Positions 43,430 to 55,991 of a stretch of DNA of 64,000 nt are shown here, in pieces. The first letter of the stretch is position 1. The number at the start of each line of letters is the position of its first letter. The notes under the pieces are model-generated. The model ran no database searches and was not told the DNA's origin. It was given only the letters and a program-made list of their open reading frames with translations. Position numbers and translations under genes: made by a program. Origin of the DNA: Boesenbergia rotunda (Eukaryota > Streptophyta > Magnoliopsida > Zingiberales > Zingiberaceae); NCBI GenBank assembly GCA_024364735.1, contig JAGFNQ010000193.1, forward strand, positions 1 to 64,000. Direction: 5' to 3'.

Positions 43430-45987
43430 TGTTGGGACCGGGTGCATGTTGACAAGGATACGGGTTCGTAAAATTTTAAAGTTTTACGTGCAGCGGAAGA
43501 ATTAGCATAAAATAATTTCTCAAATTACCTTAACCACGTATCTAGCATGCAACCTTATGATGTGTTGACATGATCATAAATTAAAACTTTGCGGAAAAGT
43601 AAACTAATTTACTAAGTACCTCGCGTAACTTGAAGAAAGGGACGAGATCCAACCGTAGCGTCCCTTGGAAGCTTCGCCTCTATTCGCGTCTACGCCGAGT
43701 TCTCTTCGGAATGACTTCCCAAAGTCACGAGTTTTGTGCCGACTAGAACTACTAGATTCTTGGAAGGCACAACTAAGAAGATCAAGAGAGGAGTTAGGAA
43801 ACTAACCAACGAAGTAACGGAATCGAATTCCGGGAAGAGAGGAGTCGCTATCCGCTTCTTCTTCTTCTTGGTTGGCGTGAGCCACCTTCTCACTACCACC
43901 TTGGAGTCTTGGAGAAGATGGCGTGAGCCACCTTCTCGCTGCCGTCATGAGCTAAAGATGCCGAGCAGCTTGTGCATGGCTTTCTCTCCAAGTTGCTGCC
44001 GTGGCTTTTCTCCAAGCTGCCACCGTGAGCCAAAGTGCATGGCTTCTCTCCCGATTGGATTAATCCAACTTGATTAATCCTCCTCCACAGAAGTGGGTGG
44101 CCAGCTGTTCTTTCTCCACCGCTGAAGGCAGCACCGGGTGGTGCGTGTCTTCTCCATCCGAAGCATAAAAGGGTGGTGCTCCATGCGTGTCTTCTCCAGC
44201 GAAGCAGGAGATTGAGTGGAGAAGAAATTAATTGCTAAGGCAATTAATTCAAGGAGAAGGAACAGCGTATGCAGTTCGGCGCCGCACCATCAAAACGAGA
44301 GGGAGAGAGAGAGAGGAGAGAACTAATAACAATTACTTGATTAGGAATAAGAGCTAGCCTTTGGTTCCTTTATATAGTAGCAACTCCTTTGCTAAGTCTC
44401 CCTCTAAACAGAATTAACGGATTTAACGGAATTAGTTATAAGAAATTTATCCTATAAATTTTCTTATTAATTATTCCGTTTAAACCGAGTCTTTATTATA
44501 ACTAATTTATAATAAAACAAATTCTGTTTCTTTTTAAATTATGGAATAAATTTTATAAGAAATTTATAAACTTTCTTATTATAGAAAAATCAATTCATAA
44601 TTGATTTTATAAAATTAAAATAAACCAATTCATGGATTATTTTAATCTTCCATAAAAGAATAAATTTCTACAAATTTATTTATATAAATTTCTTTATACA
44701 AATTTATTTATTCATAATTTATAAAATAAATCGCACTAGATTTATTTTATTAATTAAACCAAATAAATTGGTTTACCTCCTCTTTATTGGCCGGCCACCA
44801 AAGAGGGGTTAACACCCTCTTTGGTCGGCCAGAACCAACCCGAACCGACGCGAATTAAACTCATTTAATTCGCCCAAAAAGCCTTCAAAAGACTTAGCCA
44901 TTTTTAGCTTCCATTGCGCCTCTGACTAACTCAGATTTGACTTATTTCTCTTGATCGGAAAATCCAATTTTCAACTCGTTTTAAATCCCCCGGATTACTC
45001 GTAGTGCGTGTGACTAAATAGGCTTTCAATTTATGTTGGCCGTCTATAATTTAACTAATTATAGAACGATCATGAGTGGCACCTAGTAGTACATCATGAT
45101 CCCCAATTAATCGAAAGATCAACGGTTTGACCTCAGAAGAAATTATTTCGAAACCCTTCAGCAGCTCTAATGAATCGTGCCCCATTCCCTTCACCACCTT
45201 ATACCCACTTGGTTCAGGACACGGTCTATGGTGTCAGTCCCCACTAGGCTAACTACGTCACACCTAGCCCAAGTAGTGTCTTTCTCGTCCTTTGGATTTC
45301 TAATTACTCTAATGTATTTTAGAGACTCGCACTCTAAACATGATATGCTCTGGCCAGAGGCTTTGAGTAACAATCCGACGATAGGCCTGGGTATACATCT
45401 CCTCGCAAGGAGTGGTGAATCCTTTGTAGGCTGTTCAAACATCTTCGGGCACTTCGGCTTATACCCGATCATCCTGGGTCCACACCTCCTTGGAGATGCT
45501 TGCTTAAGATGTCAAAGTATAAGTCTCCATGACCAAGATGACTTGAACACCGCAAGTCAAAGGAACATCGCACTTAAGCCGCAGTAAGAACTTCATTGAC
45601 ATATCTACATGTAGATTCCCATATGAAGTCTTACAGCTAGTCACTCCAATGAACTAGTTCCCTTAACTAGCATCCATGTTTATCTCCGGACATCCCAATG
45701 TCACCAGCCAGTGAAAATTAGCTAATTAGAGAATGACCCATGCTAGTCTCAACAGAATTGATAATGTCCGTATTTATCAATTCATCGACTAGGGATATTT
45801 CCAACACTTCACATTTACGCATTTAGAGATAATCACTAGTTGTGATCCCATCACAAATTCTCTTATGCTGTGAATTGTATGGCGGACATTCAGTAGATGA
45901 GTTTAAGATCCTATCAAATACACAAACATGTACACTCAAATAGTGAATTATCATTTATTAAAATAAATGTTTGCAATCATAAGGCGA
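43430..45987 (-). mobile_element. 5'-truncated copia-type fragment
   Basis: On the minus strand it ends in a clean LTR terminus (TTCCGCTGCACG...CGGTCCCAACA, at 43430). Its other end (45987) is internal-type sequence (CTTATGATTGCAAACATTTA) with no TG/CA terminus. No polymerase frame. The frames at 45177-45587 and 43736-44077 show no motif. It is flanked by 167-bp, not 5-bp, direct repeats. Confidence 0.6.
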
Positions 45988-46154
45988 TTGCCTTTCGTTT
46001 CCTTGTCAAGTGTAGTTAGGTTAAATTAGATTTTCTTTACTTGCATTGTCTTCCATGAATTAGGATTAGATTTCATACTTGCTTTACTATTTCATTTTGT
46101 AGTCATAGCTTTCGAATCTAAACCCCAGTTTCATATCCAAAATCCAAAAGCAAT
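45988..46154 (+). repeat. 167-bp flanking duplication, right copy
   Basis: Matches 43263-43429. The solo LTR sequence continues after it. Confidence 0.9.
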
Positions 46155-46302
46155 AACTTGGAATCCTAGGATTATTAACCTATCATTACATTCCTTGAGA
46201 GAGACGACTCGAGTTACTCTATACTACATTAGTTTAGAGGAGTTCGATACTTTAATTGTATTTGATACTCGTGGTACGACACGCGGTTCACTATCACCCC
46301 AG

Positions 46303-47611
46303 CACCTTTTGTGACGGCAAGCGTCTTCAGAGGTTTTTCGGGTTTGATCTTGGGTACGGGTCTCCCCAAGCTAACCCCGCAAGCCCAAGTACCAAGCCCG
46401 CGGCTATTCTCCTGTGGGACCCATGTCGACTCTTCTCTCTAGAGAGTGTTTGCAACCTCCGAACCGTCGTCTCCAGATCCCAAATAACCCATTGAATTGA
46501 CCCATAAAGGGTTGCGAGTTCCCAGGCGTGGCGGAGGCATACCAATCGATGCGACGCTTCAGGATTAGCGTCCATTACTGCTCCTGCGCCGGGCCTACAT
46601 TAAATGCGGCTGGGCAACCCCCTCTAAAAAGGTGGGAGGTCAACGCGTTTGTTCCCCTCCATCTCTCCTTTCTATTCTCATGGACCAGAAAGGAAAATGA
46701 GGTTGCAGCCTGGAGGGGAACCTGCAAGGGAGAAGGCTCACTGCCCAAAGGGGTGCAAAGTCCCATCTGTTTGAGCTGAGTCAGGCACTCCCAGAGTCCC
46801 CTACGAAACGTATCACCTTCCGGTGATGTGGATGATGTTGCCTCTTTCCTAGGAGAGCACGACGGGGATGGAACCACATGTTTCACACTGTCATCCAGAA
46901 AAGACCTTACATGATTCGCCAGGGAGCATGGCAGAGATGACCTCCTTTGTTTCGCCTGGGAGCATCTCCTGGTGGTTCATCTTCTGCCCCTCCTCAGTTG
47001 CTCTCCTCTACTTGATCGCCCGTTTCCCCGAGTTTTGGGCATCGGACATCAGTAGAGCCAGGAGTAGTTTGTCGTCCAAGGAGGAGTTGCAGTCATTGCT
47101 CCCTCTCCTCTTCCCTTTGTATTTTGCAATTCCTCTTTATCCTTAGATGTGAGTTGACTGTAAGAGGAAATCAGGATCTTTGAATGGAATTGTTTCGTCC
47201 ATGTGTACCCTGAGTTGTTCCTGTTCCTCTTTCATTCACAAATGGTCATGAAAAAGAAGAATCCAGAAGTCTCAACCGTAGCCGAAAATTCAAGGACTCT
47301 GACCATAATGAAGATGGCTCCCCGCTCGCCCACCCCTGGAAGAAGGTTCCAGGCTAAGCGACCATGCGGGGGATGATGAAGCGATAGAGGAGGGCCCGGG
47401 CAGAGGAGTGATATCCTCTACTGGCTTTACTGATTGCATCCCCCATTCATTGTGTTCTCCTGAGACATCATTGTCAATGTATTTTACATAGAAATGAAGG
47501 AAAACACATGTTGCTTCTGATGTGTAAGCGTTTTGAGTAGTAATAAAATGTCATATTCCCTTTGTCCGAAGATGCTTGTTTCATGTCTGGTAGGTTGTGT
47601 GTTAACCTTAT
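46303..47611 (+). other. Region with no recognised gene
   Basis: GC-rich sequence resuming after the solo LTR, likely the continuation of the transposon gene relic's element. A 92-codon frame at 46868-47146 (MEPHVSHCHPEK...) and a 103-codon minus frame at 46886-46575 overlap it. Neither shows a domain I recognise. Confidence 0.35.
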
Positions 47612-48950
47612 TTCCGCAGCACCCAAACCAAGCCTAAGTATCTCGGGCATCCACAGCACCGTGAGGTATTAGGGTCTCGGTTACTTGGTCGTAGCACCCA
47701 GACCAAGCCTAAGTACCTCGGGCATCCGCAGCACCGTGAGGTATTAGGGTTTTGGTTACTTGGTCGGGCGACCGTAGCACCCAGACCAAGCCTAAGTATC
47801 TCGGGCATCCTTAGCACCTCGAGGCATTAGGGTTTTGGTTTCTTGGTCGGGCGTCTGTAACACCCAGACCAAGCCTAAGTACCTCGGGCATCCGCAGCAC
47901 CGCGAGATATTAGAGTTTTGGTTTCTTTGTCGGGTGTGCGTAGCACCCAGACCAAGCATAAGTACCTCGGGCATCCGTAGCACTGTGAGGTATTAGGGTT
48001 TTGGTTTCTTGGTCGGGCGTCCGTAGCACTCAGACCAAGCCTAAGTACCTCGACCATCTGCAGCACCGCGAGGTATTAGAGGTTTGGATTCTTGGTCGGG
48101 TGTCCGTAGCACACAAACCAAGCCTAAGTACCTCGGGCATCCGCAGCACCGCGAGGTATTAGGGTTTTGGTTTCTTGGTCGAGCGCCCGTAGCACCCAGA
48201 CCAAGCCTAAGTACCTCGGGCATCCGCAGCACTGCGAGGCATTAGGGTTTTGGTTACTTGGTCGGGCATCCGTAGCACCCAGACCAAGCCTAAGTACCTC
48301 GGGCATCCGCAGCACCGCGAGGTATTAGGGTTTTGGTTTCTTGGTCGGGAGTCCGTAGCATCCAAACCAAGCCTAAGTACCTCGGGCATCCGCAGCACCG
48401 CGAGGTATTAGGGTTTTGGTTTCTTGGTTGGGCGTCCGTAGCACCCAGACCAAGCCTAAGTACCTCGGGCATCCGCAGCACCATGAGGTATTAGGGTTTT
48501 GGTTTCTTAGTCGGGCGTCCATAGCACCCAGACCAAGCCTAAGTATCTCGGGCATCCACAGCACCACGATGCATTAATGTTTTGGTTACTTGGTCAGGCG
48601 TCCGTAGCACCCAGACAAAGCCTAAGTACCTCGGGCATCCGCAACACCGTGAGGGATTAGGGTTTTGGTTTCATGGTCGGGCGTCCGTAGAACCCAGACC
48701 AAGCCTAAGTACCTCGAGCATCCGCAGCACCGCGAGGTATTAACATTTTGGTTTCTTTGTCGGGCATCCGTAGCACCCAGACCAAGCGCCCAGACCAAGC
48801 CTAAGTATCTCGGGCATCCGCAGCACCGCGAGGTATTAAGGTTTTGGTTTCTTGGTCGGGTATCTGTAGCACCTAGACCAAGCCTAAGTACCTCGGGCAT
48901 CCGCAGCACCACGAGGCATTAGGGTTTTGGTTACTTAGTCATGTGCCCGT
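47612..48950. repeat. 83-bp tandem array, left part
   Basis: About 16 units of 83 bp (GCACCCAGACCAAGCCTAAG... CTCGGGCATCCGCAGCACC... GGTTTTGGTTTCTTGGTCGG). One early unit is about 9 bp short (near 47690), and a 12-bp duplication (CCAGACCAAGC) lies near 48777. As 83 is not a multiple of three, frames rotate from unit to unit, so the serial 63-codon frames are not genes. Confidence 0.95.
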
Positions 48951-48955
48951 AGCAC
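48951..48955 (+). repeat. 5-bp target duplication AGCAC, left
   Basis: Identical to 63662-63666. It lies within an 83-bp unit. Confidence 0.9.
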
Positions 48956-51674
48956 TGATGACCCGGATTAGGTGTCACGAAATGTGAGTCTCAAAATTTA
49001 GATATGTGTAAAGTTGAAACCCCTTTTTGCAATCAAAGTATGAAAACGTAGTAAAGGGGCCACAGGTCGTATTTTTTCTAGGGCTAGTTGAGATTGTTAG
49101 ATTCGAGCTCGAGTTCATGTGTCGTTGATATTCTTGGGTTTCAAATAAAATTTGGGTTTGGTTTGCAATTGGAAATGCAATCACAATGAAAAGGAGAGAA
49201 ACTTAACCCAATAAACTAAACAAGAAGTTGGCACTAAAGGACTCAACTAATGGTAAACCGAATCAAAAAAGATACTTAACCAATTTTTGGAAAACAAATC
49301 TGATTTCAAATGCAAAAGCAAAGTATGAATTGTTTTTAACTTCAGGAATTTCCACCTAAAACCGAAACTTCCCTTGATACCAAAATGGAAGCAATTAAAT
49401 CAAAACAACTTGATACCAAATGAAGGGAACTCATGTGCCGAAATGAAATTTAAGTGCCAAAACTGTAACTGATACTTTAGAACTGTCACTGCAACTCAAC
49501 TTGGAAGGAAAGGCTGTGAGTGAAATGCTATGTCGAGGGAAAGGAAGAGATGCAACCGAATCAATGTACTTATCAGTTCAGAACATATTTAAACTAAATC
49601 TGAATGCAGTGTGTAGGGATTCAGAAATGGAATGCAAAGTTCAAGAACCTAATGCCAAGAAACAACAAATTGGATTCAGAACATAACCAAGCAACTAAAA
49701 TCAAGTATTCTAATCTAATGTTCAGATAAAATTCAAAGACAGCTCAGACACACATAAGAACACAAGACTGATATGCAGGAAACCTGAAATTTATACCCAA
49801 TGCTGAGACCTAATGCGGACATGGAATGGAATTCAGAAATTACACTAAACAATTTAGCTTGACAAACTCAGCTACCAGTGGGGTGATAAGCAAGGATAAA
49901 TGAAGAAATTTCAGTAGTCGGAAACTGATCACTCAACACAGATGATGCAAAAGATGAAAGTGCAAAACATTAGAACCCGAATGCAGAAATTCAGCTGCAA
50001 ACCAATGCAGAACAAACCACAAACTGAAACTGGTGCACAGAACTGATGTTCGGACAAGATGCAAAGGATCTAAGGTTCCCTTAACACAAACTTCAGAAGC
50101 AAATAACCGAATCTTACAGTCTTGAAACTGAAATTTTTGCAGAAAGGAAGCTAACTTGCAGAACTTGTGAGTTGGTACGCAAGGAAAACTGATACGCAGA
50201 TTGAAATTGCAAAACAAATGAAATTAAGTGAAGTATTAACTAACAAGCTGTCTAACTAATGAAAGTACAGATTTGACCCACTAATTAAAGCCGAATAAAT
50301 CCAGAACCCAAACTAAAACAACTGATGGAGAAATTCAGAAATAGAAATAACTGCAGAAATGAAATTACAGCTAACAATTAGAAAAACACCGAGTAAACTA
50401 AGCCTCAATCTCTCATCTCAGCCAAAGAACTGCTTGCTGTCACTCAAGGATGAGCCTCGAATTGAGAAAGAAATGATCCATACAAGAAAACTAATCAGCT
50501 GATACAATGTTCAGAAATGAAATGGCACGCTGCAGGAATAAAAATTACAACTAAAAATAGAAATTAAATAACGAAACTACTCCTCAATCACTCCCTTAGC
50601 TCAAGTACTCCTTGTTCGTCACGCAAGGGCTGGCCTCGAACCCCTAAGCTCAACAAATCAATGGAAAACAGCCTCTGCGATTCAACCCAGCTCACACTCT
50701 GATCCAAGCTGAAAACCCATGCGATTTCTTTAATCTCGCTTTGTCCAATCACGCGGATGGTGTGGGGATGAACCAAGCACTCCAGGGAACCCCTCCAGAT
50801 AGCTCGGATGGATGACGGATTGAACAAAACCAAGATCGAAGCAATCGATGTCAGAACTGAGGAAACCCTCACTCGGCTCTGTTTTTGGCCAATTCGGAGC
50901 TGGAACTTCACCGAGAAACCTTCCCAATGACCTAACACTCGATCTAAACAAAGAATTGAGGGGTCGCGCCCCTTGGATTGAAGAAAACTACTAAGGAAAC
51001 GAAGAACAAATGAAGAAGAAGGTTGCGGCGAAGAAGACGCGACGAAGCTGAACTGAGGAGATTTTTTTGATTAAATACTTAACAATGGACGGCCCAGATT
51101 GATTTGGATGAATCCAACGGCTGATCTTCATCCGATCTGACCCAAATTTTCTAGATGTTGATCAAGGGCCAGGATCTGCCTCGGGGTAACTCGGATCTTC
51201 AAGATCTGTAATGGATGGCCCAGATCAACCTGATCTTTGGATGGACAGTCTAGAGCCCTCTGAGCTTGATCCAATGGTTGGATGATCTCTGATTGGGATG
51301 AAAGTCTCAGATCTTGATCTCAGTGCTTGATCAACCCTAACCCTAGCTCGGATTGCCTTAGATGGTCCCAGATGGCTCAGATCTAGCCGCTTTTGAATCG
51401 GACGACCCAGATTAATCCGAAGCTTGATAACTCGATCCGGGTCCACTTCCGACTCAAGTTTGACCCAGTATGCCCTAGGTCCATGATCCTTTCATGCCTA
51501 CAAAAATAGATCAAAAATTTAGTGGCAAAATAATTCAAATATATCAAGATTTGCAATTAAGTCCAAAATAAAAGTAAGTTCTAAAACCTAGGGTAATTTC
51601 ACAATTAAGCAAGAAAGACATGGGTCAAACATGGATTTTGGCAACTAAAATGATCAATAAAATGATACTTATCA
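48956..51674 (-). mobile_element. 3' LTR of the gypsy-like element
   Basis: 2,719 bp, TGATGACCCGGATTAGG...GGTACTTATCA-type end (here GATACTTATCA). TATTTAA near 51064 on the minus strand is a candidate TATA. Frames inside (49933-51446, minus) recur at the same offset in the other LTR and are not genes. Confidence 0.92.
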
Positions 51675-51690
51675 ACTCCCCCATACTTAA
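51675..51690 (-). promoter_or_regulatory. Polypurine tract
   Basis: On the minus strand AAGTATGGGGGAGT abuts the 3' LTR. Related GTGGGGGAG tracts recur near 55446-55462 and 56161-56177 inside the element. Confidence 0.8.
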
Positions 51691-52564
51691 GCTTGAGCGT
51701 CTCGCGAAACTACTAAGTATGTATCCCCTAGATCTTTTTAAGCATAATTAGAAGCAAATGAAAAGAAATTACCTAAGGTTGTCAATTCTCAAAAGTCTAA
51801 GCTCTATGGATTAGTATCTCATCCTTAAATCAACAACTTAGTCTTTTCATCCATCATGATTCATTGAGATGAATTTAACTCGCTAGTCTTTCAAGGGAAA
51901 TTTTAGTGACTCTCTCCTTAAGTTCTAAGTTGATGATGGAAGTGGAGCTCACTCAAATACACATGCTTCTTGCACTACCATAGGCTTGATTGTTATCTAC
52001 TCTCCACCATTATTCATGATTAGGACCAACATCTACAAAAACAAATGAAAAACATAGAAAATGGTAAGGAATAGAGTAAAAGCCAAGGAAATAGAAAATT
52101 GACGGAGTGGAAGACTTTAATGCTCAAGGATATTTTTGATGCACTTTGCGTCTCTTTACAGTCCTCTAGTGATATCAAAAGTGTGATGGAGTGAGGCTAT
52201 GGCATTGCCCTTCAAGAATTTGATGAAAAGTCCCCATTAGTTCCTTTGTGCCAATTGTCCACCTTGCGTGCCAACTTTGCTTCCTTCATTCTTCTTTTCT
52301 AATTTTTTTTCTTTTTCTTTCTCTCTAGTAAAATCAGAATGTATTGGAACAAAGGATTGATTCAGATGAGGGAAACTTCACTGATTTAAAATGCCGAAAC
52401 TCCAATGGTGTGCCACTTTATCTCTTTTGTTTTCTCTCTCTTTTTTTTTCACTGCTTTTTTTTTCTCTCTCTTTTTTGATTCAGCTATTAACTTTCTGTT
52501 TTTGGTCTAATTGTGTTCAGTCATGTCGTGCTCAGCTCCCAAGTCCTTTCCAGAATCAACTCCA

Positions 52565-52649
52565 ATCCATCTAGCAATCAAATGGTAGTGGAGAGTTCAA
52601 ATAACTCAAATAAAGAATTTGCTTTTCAATTTTTTTTCAAACTGTTTTC
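52565..52649 (+). repeat. ~86-bp flanking duplication, left copy
   Basis: ATCCATCTAGCAATCAAATG...CAAACTGTTTTC, repeated at 54101-54187 with two extra T residues in a homopolymer. It flanks the solo LTR. Confidence 0.9.
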
Positions 52650-54100
52650 TGTTGGTGCAATTTGCACTAATAGTTAAACTTGGGTTTTGATGAATGACAA
52701 ATAGGTTAAAGTTAGGCTTGCTTTTGGTTTTGATCTCTTTACTAAGTGTGCAGGGTTGAAAGACTTAGGACCTGACACCAGGCTGAAGTCCAGGGTGGTT
52801 GAATCCTGGCAAGAAGTCCAGTTGGATTTGTGGGGTCTGACAATTGGCTGAAGCCCAAGTTGGTTGAAACTTGACAAAAAGACCAGGGTGGTTGAGCCTT
52901 GGCAGGAAGACCTGGTGGGTTAAGAAGTTGAGTAGAGCTGCACGAGGTAAGTAAGGTAAGTCACTGGAGGAGCGAACCAGTGAGGACGGGTCCTATTTTA
53001 GGACTGTAGGCGCGGTCCAACTTAGGCCCATTTTGGTGACCTCGGTTGAGTCCTAGTTAGATCCTTATCCAGGTTTGGACGGGGTCTAATTAACTCTAAA
53101 TTCATTAACTCTATTTTACAGGATTTATTTGATATGTGAACTAATTAGATTTTGTAGGTTAATTTTATAAATTTATTCCTCATCTAAAGCCTCGGTGGAG
53201 GATAAATTTTCATTTAAATTATTCGTATTTCTTATTTTTTTGGAGAATAAAATTATTCCTACTAATGATAAAATCTTATTGTTATTTTCTAATTATTCAT
53301 ATTAATGCTTAAAATTCTCACGTAAAGCCTAGCTAGAAGGATAAAATCTCTTTTTAAATTGTATGTTGAATTATTTTTTCGAAAAACAAAAAGCCTTGGT
53401 GAGGTAAGAGGATAAAACCTCTTGGTTAACTTTTCAGATTAAATTTTATTTAAATTATTTAAGTGAAGCAAAGATAGAAACGTTATCTTGTTTGAATTAT
53501 TCCTTCTTGCTGATGGATAAAATTTGAGCTGAGAAGATCATGCATCGAGGCACTATAAAAGGAAGCAAGCAAGCCCTCTAGAAGATAGAAAAAATTTTCT
53601 GGTTCAAGCTTTGGCACTCTCTTGCTTCCACGCTCCTCTGCTGCGGTTTGTGCTTTGACTCGACACTGTCCGACCGCTGCCGGAAGATCGCTCCCAACAC
53701 CCAAGCTACTTTAGATAAATCTACGTGTTGGGTAGTATAATTTTTATTCTGTCTGCACTTAAATTATTAAAAGGGGAAGTGTAGGGTTGTTACACTTCCA
53801 CCTAATCTTGTATTCGAATCACTCTACCGGGAGTTTGCCGGTAGAGATTTTTAATGGATTGCCCACAGGAAAGGCTCAAGGAGCCTGGGTCTTCGAGTAG
53901 GAGTCGCCGAAGGCTCCGAACGAAGTAAAACTCCTCGTGTAATTTTTTATTATTTTTCGCTTTCGCTTTTCATTTTAATTTTTCCGCTGCGCATGTTTTT
54001 CAAAGCATCGTACAATTTTCTATCGACTCTGATTCTATAACGAAGATTTTAAAAGTCGCGTGATTCACCCCCCCCCCCTCTCACGTGCATCGGTCCTACA
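52650..54100 (+). mobile_element. Solo LTR with long flanking duplication
   Basis: 1,451 bp, starting TGTTGGTGCAATTTGCAC and ending ATTCACCCCCCCCCC...CGGTCCTACA, the SIRE-type LTR end. No internal region. It is flanked by direct repeats of about 86 bp rather than 5 bp. CCGCTGCGCATG precedes the C run, as in the LTR at 1-743. Frames inside it (52674-52877, 53483-53704) show no motif. Confidence 0.75.
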
Positions 54101-54187
54101 ATCCATCTAGCAATCAAATGGTAGTGGAGAGTTCAAATAACTCAAATAAAGAATTTGCTTTTCAATTTTTTTTTTCAAACTGTTTTC
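54101..54187 (+). repeat. ~86-bp flanking duplication, right copy
   Basis: Second copy of 52565-52649. The host element resumes after it. Confidence 0.9.
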
Positions 54188-55991
54188 TTCTTCTTTTTTT
54201 CTGCTAACAAATCTTCTAATGGAGCACATTCAGACCAGAGCCTGTATCAGAGAGCTTGAGACTACAATTAACACTTAGGAACAAAAATTTGATGCTCCAC
54301 ATATATCCTTCACCAACTCTTGCAACTCCCCTTTTGCTACACACCACTTCAAGTTGGCACACTTCTATCCTTTCTTCTCTTTTTTTTTTAGATCCCAGCT
54401 CACAACACTAATTCAGAATCAAGAATCACTGATTCTTCATCCTTGCAATTCTCTGAGTTTTCAAGGCAGTTACATCACCGGTAGTGGAGAAATCAATTGC
54501 TTCACTTGAGGTTGTGGCACTACACCGCATTCCTTTTTCTGCTTTGCTTAAAAATCCTAGCAGCCACCTTTTCTTTTGTTCTGATCAGCAATGAATGCTC
54601 TCGACACTTTTTGACATATTTATGTGCTTCATTTCTTGATTCACAGCCTTGAAACCCAAAATTCAGCTTCATCTTGATACAAGTTTTGTGCAAAAACTGC
54701 TTGTATGGAACACTACCAATCTGATTTTTTTTCTTTTTTCTTGCAGATTCCACAACGGCTCTTCATAAATTTTTCAACACTTTGCAGCTTCCCTTGCATT
54801 CAGTTTATATCATTTCAGCAGCTCCATGTAAAGCCTCGGCAGATTACAACCTCCCAATGCTTTGCAGTTCAGATTTTTCAGCTCATTTTCAGCTTTTGTC
54901 CACACTTTTGTTCAGCCTTCAGAAGTTTTGTACAGCTGCAGTTCAGCATTTAGTAAGGTGCTTCTAATTTCTAAGCAAAGAACAGCTGCAAGTCCAAACA
55001 ATTTTGACCAAGACATGCTTCACAGATTTTTTTTCCTAATTTGGCAAAGAATTTTGTGCCATTTGCGTGCCATATTCCTTCTTCATGCAGAATTTCCTTC
55101 ATAAATGCTTCACTTGATTTCGGCACTGCATCACTGATTTCCAAAACCAAAATTTCAGTTTGAGATGGATACTAAACTGTGCCCATTGCAATCAAGTGAT
55201 ACCGAAACAATCTTTTCTTCTTTGAATTCCTTGCTTTTGGATTCAATCTCTTGACCACTTCTTCTCCACTTTTGTCTCAGAATTTTCTTTTGAAATGACA
55301 TAGATTTTGTCTTTGGTCCATTGCTTGCCACTTGAATCTTCAAAGTATTCAACTCGCTTGGCACCTTTTTGAGTCAACCTCACAAATTTTTTTTTCTTGA
55401 TATGAAATGCCTCTTTGATACCAAATCTTTCCAAAATACTAGTCACTCCCCCACACTTAAATATTTGTCCGTCTCGGGCAAAGTAGCATTAAGAAACACC
55501 CCAAACAACAAGTCTATAGAAAAGTAAGGGTAAGAGTAGGAAATAATAAAGAAAAATGGAATGAACATGATAATTGCCAAAAATTTGTATGGAAAAGGAA
55601 ACAAATTAATTAGCCTCTATAGATGTGATCCAATCATTGAAATATGGTTTTGAAAGAACCTAAGCAAGTTCTCTAGTGCAATAACATATGTGTGTCACAA
55701 ATATAAGGCTAATTCTCACTAGGCAAAAATAATTCATCTCAAGTTCTCAATTAAGAATCTAAAGCAAAGTAGTACTCAAGCATCCAAGATTTCATCCATT
55801 AGCTCAAACCCTAAGTTTTAACAATCAAATTTAATTTATTTTCAAAAGACTCAAAAATGCTATGGAGATAACATAAAGGGATACATTTATTCCTATTCAT
55901 GCAAGAAAAAGTGCCAAGAAAACCAAAATGGTATCTACAATGACTTCTAGTCATTCTACTCTACTCATGCATTTATTAGCAAGGACTCAAT

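Larger units (their letters stand above)
41920..46297 (+). mobile_element. Solo LTR (gypsy-like), interrupted
   Basis: It starts TGATAACTAGCATTTTATG and ends GGTTCACTATCA(C), flanked by CCCAG (41915-41919 and 46298-46302). Removing the 43430-45987 insertion and one copy of the long duplication leaves about 1.65 kb. Plus orientation is assigned from the start TGATAACTAGC and the closing GACACGCGGTTCAC; this orientation is tentative. No internal region accompanies it. Confidence 0.65.
51691..55991 (-). mobile_element. Non-coding interior, 3' part
   Basis: No coding motif. T-rich on plus with many TTTCTGCA/TTCAGCT words, similar in vocabulary to the LTR. It holds the second LTR insertion (52650-54100) and an internal polypurine-like tract at 55446. 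Confidence 0.5.

Noticed and set aside
45177..45587. 136-codon plus-strand ORF
   Set aside because: It lies in the non-coding part of a minus-strand copia fragment, is opposed by another frame at 45472-45191, and has no motif.
47612..48950. A string of overlapping 63-64 codon minus-strand frames with very similar proteins
   Set aside because: They recur every 83 bp because the DNA is a tandem array. The unit is not a multiple of three and no start, splice or domain signal is present.
47612..48950. CRISPR-like array
   Set aside because: Units are contiguous near-identical 83-mers without unique spacers, in plant nuclear DNA.
51320..51360. Telomere-like CCCTAACCCTAG
   Set aside because: Only about two units, and present at the same offset in each LTR copy; chance sequence in U3.
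49933..51446. Minus-strand frames of 73-116 codons repeated at 61920-63433
   Set aside because: They are the same positions in the two LTRs, overlap each other in different frames, and show no domain.
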